From positions 150,468 to 214,467 of the forward strand of contig NW_020170483.1 of assembly GCF_000524195.1 (NCBI RefSeq): a stretch of DNA of 64,000 bases. Reading direction: 5' to 3'. The position numbers and the translations under genes are program-made. Each line of letters begins with the position of its first letter. Positions within the stretch are counted from its first letter, which is position 1. This DNA comes from Echinococcus granulosus. Taxonomy: Eukaryota > Platyhelminthes > Cestoda > Cyclophyllidea > Taeniidae. Positions 13,901 through 25,900 of the stretch are shown here, piece after piece. The notes under the pieces are model-generated. The model did not search any database, had not been told where the DNA came from, and saw only the letters and a list, made by a program, of their open reading frames with translations.

Positions 13901-16900
13901 AGTGGGTGGATGACTACGGGAAAGGACGAGTAGATGGATGCGTGAATGGAATGAAAGACAAACAGGTAAACTTACCAGCTGTATCGTCTGCACCACAACT
14001 GCTATCAAAGAGACGACTGAAATTAAGCTCGTCAGTCGAAGCAGAATCAGTGGACGGTTGAACAAGAGGGACATTGCACATTTCCACAACAAGGCGACAA
14101 AGCTGAGCCAGTAGATCCACCACTACAGTTCGCTCCACTTCTCCCGCCTTCGAGTCAAAAAATTCACAAAACTTGCTGTCCAGATCATTCAGATCTTTCC
14201 CCTGATATCGTAGAAAATCCAAACAATTATCCACCTAAAATTACACCGACAGATTAGCCTCAGAGTGAGCAGGTGGGATTGTCAGAAAGGTAGGCAAACT
14301 CACCATTTTAGATGATGAAGAGCATAGAAAGTGCTTGAAAAAAGCCGCGAGAAGACGTCGGACGTCTCCAATCGCACTAGCGATCAAAACAACCTCTTTG
14401 TTCCACGGCTTGGAGGCGCTGGATGCACCCGTTGTTGATGGACGCGAAACATCAGCCAGAGACTGATCCAGCATTGTCACCATATGCTGTTAAAAATAAG
14501 CACTTTTTGGTCAGTTTTTGTGAGATTTCGGTACAAGCAATGACAAATCGACCTACCACCCCAGAAAAGGCGTTCGCTGTGATGAAAATAAGTGACCAGG
14601 AATTAAAAAAGTGACTGATGAAGCCCAAAAATTTTCAAGTACGTCAAACACATTCATTTGTCTCAAATTAGCAGCAGCAAGTTCTCATGTGATCAACATA
14701 CCAACAATGTTGGCCGGTTTCAAACCGATGAACTGGCTGGATTAAAAAGAATGGGTTTGGTTGGATGAGTTTTGAAAAGGAAGCAAACAATCAGGTGTAG
14801 CAATTTTGATGCCGTTAAAGTAGTCCACCTCTTAGTCGGGGTTATACACTCAAGCTCCATTTGACTAGAGCATGCCGTGATGTTAAGACGAGATGAGTAG
14901 GAGAAAAACTTGCAAATTGAGCAAAAGATGTTATCTTTATCACTAGTAGCAACACAATGCAACATGGCATGGCATTGCCTGAAATGATGGACCTATGGAC
15001 GTCTGTTGGATCGAAACGTTTCACCATTCTAAGTGTCTTGCCCCTGAGTGACTAAGAATCCCATCACCGTAGCGTGCTGTGCTTGAAGCCATTTGTAGTT
15101 AGTTGAAGATCTAACAGATGAGTTTAATAGTTTGCGGATCGAAATACGGCTTAACATGTTCTAGATGTCATCTCCACCAGTAGACTCTGCTTCACAAACT
15201 GGCAGGGCGAACCTGATTCCACCATGAAGATGCAGGATAAATTAGCTGCTAGTCCATCCTAGAAAAGGTCTTTACTTCACTTATCTACAAGGAAGGTAGT
15301 GAGGACATTTACAAACCCAGTAGTTTGTCTCAAGTTCCCTATTTTTTGCCTTATCCTCAAGCATTGTACCCACTCGCAATTGCGCTCACTTTGACTTTCT
15401 TATGATCGGTGGATATTGCGTAGGGATGGATCTTTTATGTGCTGAGGCTCGCTTTTTTGTGAAGATCACTTAAAAGCTGTAACTACGCGAGATTTAGGAT
15501 ATCTTGTGCGCTGTAGTACTCCAAGGGCTCACAATTACATCGCACCCCTCGTGTACTCAGAAGGGCAACACTAAGACTTCCGTTTTTATGAAGTTTTATC
15601 GAAATGATTATCCTATTCAGAAAAGTAGCCTATCCGTGCCCGCACATTAGCAGACCATAGCACGTATGCGCCACCACCGTTGCTCCCCCCATCTTGATAG
15701 GCAGTGTCAGGACTGGACTGGGCCAGGCATGGTGTGTACAATCTACCAGTACTCATAATAGGACAGACTTAACACTAATAGTGCAAGTTATACAGTCACA
15801 GTAGCGTCCCTTTTATAGCAGAGCCGGAAAATCTGACGTCTCAATTTGACTAGAGTACCCTCTATATCAGTTTGAGATTCAGGGCTCGGCAACAATAAGT
15901 CCCTGCAATGTGGTTAAAGGCTACCCACAGTCATCTTTTCAACAAAAATGCGGCCTCACCTCTTGAATGTGCGCAATCAGAACGACTAGCAAATCGATAA
16001 ACTCGGCGATCTCTGTCAGGGTGAGATGATCCATCCGCTCGCTTAGGGCCACTGTCAAGCCGGAGACCATGCGAGGTAGGTGGCAGCCGCGAACCTCCGG
16101 ATACGTATCGGTTGGCAGATGTTCCACCAAAAAGCGGACTGCAGAAACCCATCCGCGACGCACTTTTTTGGGAGAGAGGAAGAAGTGGTTCTGAAGAAAG
16201 GGCCACATAAATTCCGACTCGAGGTTGGCGAAGAAGAGCTCCGCTTCGCGCATGAATTCTGCCTCCACAGAGATACGAGCAGCAGTAGAGGCTGATGGAA
16301 GGGCCTCCTTAAAGGGATCACTGGAATGGCGAAAACTTAAACGTGGATTGGTGGTGGAGAGCGTCCGCCTGCCGCCATTTCGACTAGATCCCCCACTATT
16401 TCGGAGTATACTATCCATGGTGCCTTGAGAGATGGAAAAGAGCAACAAGTCGCGTCGTATAGAGATAGATAGAGTTGAAGCCAATGAGGGATACGGGATA
16501 TTCTTTAAATTAGTTGGATAACTATATTTTGCCTAATTTTCAGGTAGCAGTTGAATTAGTCAGTTTGTAAGTGAAAATGCTGGCGATCGAATCCCCTCGA
16601 ACTGTGGTGATCGAATTTCCCTATGAAACAGACCCCGATGGCGAATATTTTAGGTATGAAATCTTCTGCTTTCTTTGGCGCATTAATACACTGGCATAAA
16701 AACGCTCGTTGGTAAGCGATCAGTACAAGAGTGGGGGGATAAGGAGCTTCTGGGCAGCCCGACCAAACGATGCAAAAAAAGTGATTTCCCTAAGTCAAAT
16801 TTTGCGGGTATGGATTATTACTACTCCAAGAATAATCCTTGATTCAGTTAAGTGGAAGCTAAATATCCAACAAGCAGATCAGTGATTTCTGCATTGGTAA

Positions 16901-19900
16901 TTCAGCATACAACTTCAGAAAGTTTCTCACACTGTCCCATGCGTCGAAATAGCCAACACTGCTGTCGATCATCCTTTTCAAATAAAGAACAAGTTTGCTG
17001 CAACTTCTAAGTAAAAATTTTGGCTCCATGAGCCAAGAAAAAACCTAGCTATAGCCTCTTCACCTCCTACTTTATCTTCATGTTTCCAGATCTTCATACT
17101 ATTTCGGCTGTGCTCATGCAGTTGTTTTATGCGAATGCCAAGAAGAGGACATGGATAAGAATGACGTGAGGCCGTATCTTCATCCCATTATAAAGTCCAA
17201 ATCTCAGAGCTAAGTCTCTCGGTCGGATTAGGCATGAAGTCTCGAACTGCCTTGTAAGAATTAAACCTCTATCTCAAAGTTTCACCGATCCTGGTCGCTT
17301 CTTAAGAAGAAAACTTTTCTTGCACAGCTTCGTTGTGTACTGGCGTTTATGTGTGAGCACAATGTTGAGATCCCAGCCGGAGTACCCAAAAAATGACTGG
17401 GGGAACGAGGTCTTCAATGTCGACAACATACGTAGAGCTAAAACCCAACGTCCGTTTGCGAGTCTGTTTGATGAAGTATCAAGCTGTGAGTTAGTTCGAT
17501 TCTCATAAATATAGTTTGTTTTGGCTTTACTGTGGATGTTAAAAACAATCCATGCAATTACTGACTAGTGTTCCCGAAAAAGCCACCATTTATTTGATAC
17601 AGACACTGATTCCAGCTGATAAGCACTATGGATAAATTAAAAAGGAGGCTTCGGTATGTGTTCGCTGTAGGCCATTTCTACGAGGTGGTTTCACCGCCGA
17701 CGTTTCGCACTCCTTGCTGACCAAAAACCCTTACTGACAACTTTTGGTTCAAAATCTGGCATCCAAACACATTCAGCCAACCGATTCCACCGTTGGATAC
17801 TCGAAATTTAGCATTAAATGAGGAAACACAGAAGGTTTAGACCTGGCTAATGCTCCTTCGTGCTTCATCAGCAAATATGCAACAGCAAAAGATGTGATTA
17901 CCATACATAATTTCGAGGATGCTGTTGCTCAGTACACTGCCTTTGTATTCTGAGCGCTTCCAATAACAGCCAGTCTTTTCTGTGACGAGGCACTCCGTGT
18001 TTACTTTTTTTTTTCATTCTCATCAAGGTTGTTCAAAGATTATAAAGGTACCAGCTTTTAATATCCGCTACACTCCAAATACAGCCAGTAAAGTCCTCCA
18101 GTCTAGGGTGACTGTTTCCCTAAGTATTCGGTTTGGATTACAGGAAACTAAAAAGGTGATCAGTAGAAAAGTGTTAGCTAGTCAACACTGAGCATTACCC
18201 CATCTGAATTTGTGCTACAATACAGACGGTTACTTCAAATTATTGAATTTCAAGGTGGATGTATTTACTATCTATAAGTTGGAGTTCAAACCATCTTGCC
18301 TCCTACGTGGCTGATTCACTTAAGGGTCGGAACTCCGCAAGTCATTTACTAACTCAAAACCAATCAAACACTGCAGTAGTCATTGTCTCAGGTCAATTGC
18401 ATTGCTTTGCGAAACAAGTTACAGTGTGTTGACTAAGCAGAGTGATTATCACTTGAGGCAATCAGGCATTTCAAACTTGATAGCTCAATAATTTCTGTTC
18501 CAAAACACGATTTTTTTGGCAAAAAAACCTCCCGTCAAAGCAAAAATATTCGTAGGAAATTATAAAACGTGACTTCCCGAGACGAGGCTATTTAAAGAAT
18601 ACTGATAAGCAGAAACATGTTGAGATGCCAGAAGTGACATCGACGATCAAAAAAAATGACTTAGAGGTTCCCATTTGTACTTTGAGATGTGTCTTCAAAA
18701 TACCTAGAAACTCAATTCAACACCAGAGGCAACTCACAGGCATCGTACTGTGCTAGCATTTCCAACGTCTGCTGAGGAAGTTTTTGATCCTTGGATCGCT
18801 GGTTCGCTGGTGACGAGGATTCCGATGAGTAGGCAGACGAATGGGGACTCTTACTCCCTCCATCATTACCACTGATGCGTTGAAGGCGATGGTACATATG
18901 GAGGGTGAAGAAGACAAAGTCTACCAGAACGTGCTCTACTAGAAGGGAACCGATCTCCGAACGGTTTAAGAGACCTCCCATGAGGCGGAAGGGACGGAAA
19001 CAAGCACTGCGGTCTAGTAAAAAAATAAATTTGTATATCAAGATTTTTTCGCCTTAATTTTAAAAAGCATAGTTCAACTCAATAGCTTTGGTTACGAAAT
19101 ACATGGAAGTCAAAAGCGTCATTAGTTTCTCCGGGTTATTAAGATGCCACAGGAGTGGGTTGTGGGAGTACTTTACGAGTGTTGATAATAGCTTGAGCGA
19201 AGGCCGTATTTGGACCAGTTCCGTCCTGACCTTGTTCACATCAAGGTGAGACGGCAGACAGCAGTGGAAGCGTATGTGCGTGCAAGTGTACGGTGATTTG
19301 CAAACTTTCTTGCAAACAATGAAGGTGTAGAACTCGAATCTGCGAAAATCCGCTCCTGTCCATAAATGACTACAAGCAAAATATACCACAGCGATAGAAT
19401 TTTCAGCCACTCAGGAGTTGACTTTAACAGACAGCCGTGGGTAAGTACGTATGTCAGCAATGACCCCAGTTCACATTCTCAGCAGTCATTTCCGCGGTCA
19501 TTCAGCCAGTGCGTGAAACGCCAAATCAACGCAGAGCCACTTTCAATGTGGTGAAATAGCGTTAGAAAATAATTTTCTCTGGGGGAGTTGAACACAGCAA
19601 GATACAAAAAAAATCATTCACAGACATGAGAAATTACATAATACCAAGGCAAGCTGCTTCTCAAAAGAGCTCTCCCCCTTTGATTAGGCCAATCTTTGAA
19701 TGACAAATTGATTGGGCTATCCTAGGATGGTTCAATCGTCTTAACAATTTGGTTTTATGTCGAAGCTGTTGTGAAATTATTTGTTAAGTTCTAGTGAGAT
19801 GGGTGGACCATGTGGAAAAATAGACGAAATTTGTACTCCTTAAAATACATCCGATTTGCTAATTCTGTAAACCCGAAGCCCATGTCTTGCCTTAAATCCA

Positions 19901-22900
19901 TCTTGCAGACATAAGATTACGAGGATAATTAGTCTCTTGGACTGTCTGGAAGCTTAAAAGCTATTTTTTTTAGACCCCTTCAGCCTATGATACCTTCCGA
20001 GATAGCCCGTGTGGTTTGGTGGGGGGGTACCTTATTAGTGATGAAGAGTATGACTGCTTACACGCACCGTTGTACATGTGAAACTCAAGAGATTCAAGGT
20101 TAATGAATCCGTAAAACTGTCTCGGCGACCGAAAACTATTTTGGCACTGCAACTCCTACAATACTGTCAAAATGGAAGTAGCTTGTGGAGGCTGAGGAGC
20201 TCGTCTAGTTACGCATACTGGAAACAAACATCAAATCATTAATTGGCCTCTTCTCCCTCTTTTGAGCGCCATTTCCAATGCTATTCGCTCCCACTTCTCC
20301 GCCTAAGTCGTAACGAGACTTTGTGTAAATTGAAAATAGGTGCCACACGGAATGAAAGATTATATCGTGAATCTGCATCTTAGGAAAAATACTACTTATT
20401 ATTGATAGCATAAACCACAAGTCTGGTACAAATTTTCGAATATCACACAATCAACAAGCTGAAGTGTATCGATAAAGAATCCGTTTAGAAGATAGTGGCA
20501 AAAATCGGACGATGTTCTACAGAAAGCATGTTAATCGCTTTTCGTGATGGGTAATATCATGCCCACAGATTATGACGAAAACTAATTCCTTTCAAAGAAG
20601 TACAATAAGTCTTTCCTTGAAGTTAGCTGAGATTCATTGAAACTTAATTTCGCTTCATCAATAGTTGTGGTGTAAAACTCCAAAGCAGACGCCATTCTTG
20701 CCCTTCTGCAGTGCAGTCCCGGAGACTCGGCCATCCACAGCAAATATTTCCTAGCTAGGGGAAAATTTGCACAGTTTACTAATGGAAAGTAGTGCAGATG
20801 AGCTACATCGAAGTCTATTATGTGGCAGTCTTTTCACCGTCATGATATGAATGCTTTCAATCCAACCAAGTATTGTTGCTTCGGTTAAGGAGAGAAGAGT
20901 AATTGCAAGGAGAACTGAAGACGACAGCCAAAATAGGATGAACACGATGTAGTATGATGACGTGGCCTAGATAGTGAAAACCTTTTGTTATGCATTAATT
21001 CATGCGCGATCGTTATACTTTAGCGTCTTCAAAAGCACCACAGGCTTTCAATTGCCAGCATTCACTTATACTTTGAAGAGAAACGCGGGGTTAATGCGAA
21101 AACTCTTCAGCATAACAGATGACGAACCACTATGGATGGGCAGAATAGAGGAAGCCATGGAACTATGCTGACTGCCTACCAATCATTTTGGTTTTGGATG
21201 CTACACTACAGCCAGATCTGAATGGAAAGGGTCATCATCGACGATGTAGAGGCCGCATGAGGTAAGATCCAAAGGTCGCAAGGGGATGAGAAATTAACTC
21301 AGATGAGAGACAACTGGATACGACGGGCGTAAAGAAAGTAGCAGGAGGTCAGGAAACGGACATTATTCAAATCACCTAAGTATGTAGCGTTTTTAACAAA
21401 ACCCTCTAACAAGGCCCAACTGGTATTGAAAAGTATTGTTTGTAGAATATTCGTCAGCCTATACCAAGCAACATCTTTCAGATCAAGTTCTTCGAAGTAT
21501 ACTGCTGTCATTGAACGTGATGGATAAAGCCTAATTAAACCCACGAAAGCCGCTACTAAATATTAAAAATAGAAGCCTTCCTACGCATAGTTTTAATGAA
21601 TCTGGCCGCTGCATTGATGAGGAGTGCAGAAAATGCTGCTCAAGTGGGTACGAGGACTAAGTATAGTATCACAATAGTCGATTCAACTAAAAAGCTGTGC
21701 CATCATGTGATTTCCCTCGTTAGGGTCTTCATATTGACTGCGCTTAGGCTAAATATCATTTCACCAGTGCATCTAATCTTCCATCCCTTGGGTAGAGTAA
21801 TAATTTAGTGACTCGTACCTTCTTCGTCCTCGTAGACTGAAGAGTCTCAATCCCACGATTTAACTCGATATTCAAGTTTAACGAAGTTGAAAAAGCAAAA
21901 GGGGAAAATTCTTGACGTCTTTTCGAGTTTCGAACCGCATTTACATTCCAGCTCATTTCATGTCCCATATTTTTTCTGGTTCCCAACGCCCCCCATCCAT
22001 CCATAGTTGGGCTGGCCATTTTATCTTGTTTCTGCTTCTAAACTCTTCACTGCCATCATAACAGCAATTTACAAACTACTCCATCGCGTGACATTCGTAT
22101 CGGTAACTCTAGCACCCAAATCTCTTTCCGGCGAAATCAAGCACAATAAGGCTAAAAATGGCGAGGTGATGAAAATTTTTAGAGGGGCCAAATTTAGAAC
22201 CGCATCTCGAGGGGTCTGCACTAAAGAAATGCAGTAACTTTTGCAAAAATTCAACAGAAAAGCATATCGACTGACCGTTCAACAAAAAGGTGTCTAGAGG
22301 GGCTAAATGAAAACGGCGTCGAAACTCGAAATTATGCGAAGGGTCTAATGGACCTTGGACACTGTTCATCCCAATAGGGGCCCATCTAAATCTAAGACAT
22401 GAATTACCAATAATGAAGAGCTTGAGACAAGAAGGTATGCGTGAAGTAGACTCAAACTTATTTCAGCTACAGACGCTTGTAGGTGAACCGTTACAGTCAC
22501 CCACTATTCGGCATCCATGTTGATGACATAAATGTCTACAAACATCCAGTGGCTTGTCTGTTTAACTACGATGACTATTTACCTTTCACAAGTTGTACTT
22601 TCGCTGGGAGACATGGTCCTCCAGTTACAGCCATAACCTCACGGACCTCCGCACCAGTATGGCATACCATAACTTCGATGAAGACTTGAGGCACTACACG
22701 TAGTCGCCCAGTCGCTCTATGTTTCTATAATAAACCTACATCTAGAACCGTATTCTGTTTCGTCTTCAATATTGCTAAAAGCTGTTAGTGAAAGGTGAGT
22801 GACAGAAAAGAAGGATGCGTAACTGAGACTGAAGCACGTACATAGGAGTCATAAAGGAAAGCGATACACAAACATGAGGAGATTTCGACTTACTGGCCGT

Positions 22901-25900
22901 TTGCACATCTACGATGGAGGGCGAAGCAAGAGTCAATTTAAGGATGCCTTGCATCGCCTCTGTGAGAAGTCGGAGGCTGAAGGTTTTGAAATACTGCAGT
23001 TGGATTGCGGAATCTGAGTCGTTTTGGACCTGATTGGGGAATGGCCGGTGGTTACACATGAATGAGATTGGATAATGGTATCGAGTTAACTCAACATATT
23101 TAGACAAAATGATAGGATATAAAAGTTAAATATCTCAAACATCATGCTGCATCGTCAAGGTGTATTCGAATGTGTTATTGGACTAAGATTGTTTCTGATA
23201 GTAGCAGGAACTAAGCATAAAGGCAATGCTGATCGACAATACTAAATGGTAGCTAGCTTCATGAAAACTGGTCATTTACTCAAATCGCTTGAACGAAATG
23301 ATGACGGTGGTAACCAACAGCTAAAGATTGGAGTTTGATTGGACAATGCAGACGGGCTAAAACACCACTTGCTCAAATAATGAAGTTTAAATTACCGCTA
23401 GGAGATAGGACATGACACACCCTGTTTTCTTGAATAATTAGGGAATTTGGAATTGGAAGAGTTCTTTTAAAATAATGAGAAATGGGAAACCTGCTTGCAC
23501 AAATAAAGCCACTAAAAGCACTTATAGGGGAAAACGCTCCTTCACTGGCTACTGACCACTTTTTTTCAAGATTTGTTTACTTCCTGTGCGTTCAACTTGT
23601 CTTTATCGGGTCGTGAAGTTGTGTATTGGGGAGCATTAACCAAGATATCATGAATACGCCTCTACGTGCAAATTGCGGCTAACTGAGAGCACAATCGGCT
23701 TCATTAACGTGAGTAAACTAAGTTACTAGGCACAGAAAGAAGAAACTAGATGCAGTAATATTTATCACAAGAGTACGGATGATAAAAATGGTTTCGAAGA
23801 GACCTGGCCGCTAGAGTATGCTGGAAAATTATTTTGACACCGTCGTCAACGTACAAACAAAAACTCACGTTACTAGAATGAAGCGCTATTCTAGCAACCG
23901 TGGTGGCATGCTGGGACGCATCGGCAGACTCAATGGCCTGCGAGCCCAACAACCACATGAAAAGACGTCGATTCAATGAGGCATCCTTTCGCAGAAGCAC
24001 CGTTAGCGCCGCCGCCACCAGGTCCCGCATCTCCGACGCAGCTATCCTTCCTTCCAAAGGATGGCTGCACTGATCACGCCTCTTCTGTTGCTTTTGTGAG
24101 GAAGTAGATGCAACCAAATGTACTGGCAGAGTAAGGATGACAAAATCCAGGGTGTCACGCTGAACCAGCACTACGTTGTCAGCCAACAAGCATCGTATGC
24201 TTTCCAACTGAAAGGAAGCATCAAACAGCGTTCGGAAATATAAAAATACACCAATTTGTCCATCTTATTCACAAAGTACCAGTCAAAAGCTTCTAAAGAA
24301 ATCCCAAGTGATGGCTAAACAAGATCAGCGTTCGTTAAAATGGAACTTTTGATTTAGAAGGTAAAAAAGATATGCTACCGCAATAACGGGAGCACTCCGT
24401 GGTCCAGTCCAGACACCGTTAACTAAGGTTAGATGTCAGGCACAAATAGTAGTGTGAGTGTATGAGTGCGTGCACGCAATAACGTGGAGTGGTAAACGAA
24501 CTTCCTCTGCAGCCAAGGCGTCAAACCCGAACCCGTGGACATCTACCCGCAGATGACTTCAAGCATAGCACAGTACAGTAACGGAATACTTAGCCGCTCA
24601 GGGATGAAACGTTTGATTGAAAAGTGAAGACGTTTTAAAGACGATAAGTGTAAATCACGTTAGTAATGGTCCTTAGCTTACAGCCTCGTCAATCGTTCCT
24701 GTGAATACTCGGTCAGAGCACGATAGCCCTGATCGTTGTGAAATTACACAAATACTAATCCTTCTGTTGGGAGAACGGAGAACGCAATACAATCATTTGC
24801 CAGGAAAAGTGATTAGGTTTAGGTGCACGCCAAATATCAAGACGGCGTCCAGCTCCCGAATAATAACGAAGCAAATCAGGCTGCCCCCGGATTGTTCGGC
24901 CGACGTTGTTGTCCAAGTATCATTTAAATGCTGGTAATACACGTACATAAACTTAGCAACAGAAGGCTGTAGAAAAGTTTCTAAAAAATCCAGCTCATAC
25001 CTTCGAAAACTCGGGTCATGCGGCATAATTAAAGTCCCGGCTCAATTCGAACGCGATTAAATAATATTGCTGGAGATAATTGTGAAGCCTTTTAGATGTC
25101 AGATATAATATGCAGAAAAATGACAATTAAAACCCGACTCATGCGTGAAGCCCAGAAGCCATTTCACACACCATTCCTAAGGTGATAGCTAGTTTTAGAA
25201 TGCTGGTGCTTAAAAATATCAAGAGACCTACCAGAACCGCTGTTGAGGTTCCGAAGAAACAGGCCTGAGTTGAGAGATGTCGTCGCTTGTTGAAGTGATT
25301 GAGGATGAATGCGGTGCCGAAGTGCCGTACTGATGGGGCATGAATCAAAACCTGAAAAAAAGATGCGAAGGGGAGAAGCCCGTTTTCTCAAATAATAACA
25401 TAGTGGGGATCTCGATCAGTTTGTTGCATTGAGGTGTGCATAACTCCGTCCGAAACAGCTATTTGTAACGCGGAATACAAGCCCACACAAGCGTCTGAAA
25501 ACACGCTAGTGTTGTCTGCATGTTTTTACCTCAAACTGCGAGTTTAGTTGTTAGGGTTCTAAAATTTTCAGTTTTTAAGGTGAACTATCCTAACATATTT
25601 ATATAAAACAGCTTTGCCTTGTCTTCAAGTTTCCACCTCCATCCCATACTGTATGGGTAAAGCTCACCTGAAAGTTAATAACAGAGTGGTTAATTAAAGA
25701 CGAGTGTTGTGTAAGGTATAAGTTATGCTTATGAATTTCCAGATTCAGCACAGATTATGCCTAAAACGTCGGCTTTGATTAAAACAAGCAGATTTTCAAG
25801 GAAAATAAAATATGGTAGAAGCTAACCTGCCAAAGACAAGTGTAGAAGAAATCAGGTCCTACGACCGAACAGAATTTTTCAATGATACTGTTGCCACGTT

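Noticed and set aside
19060..19410. Minus-strand frame of 116 codons next to DOP1 exon 7
   Set aside because: Exons 6 and 7 already join in phase and match the dopey alignment without a gap, so no extra exon is needed.
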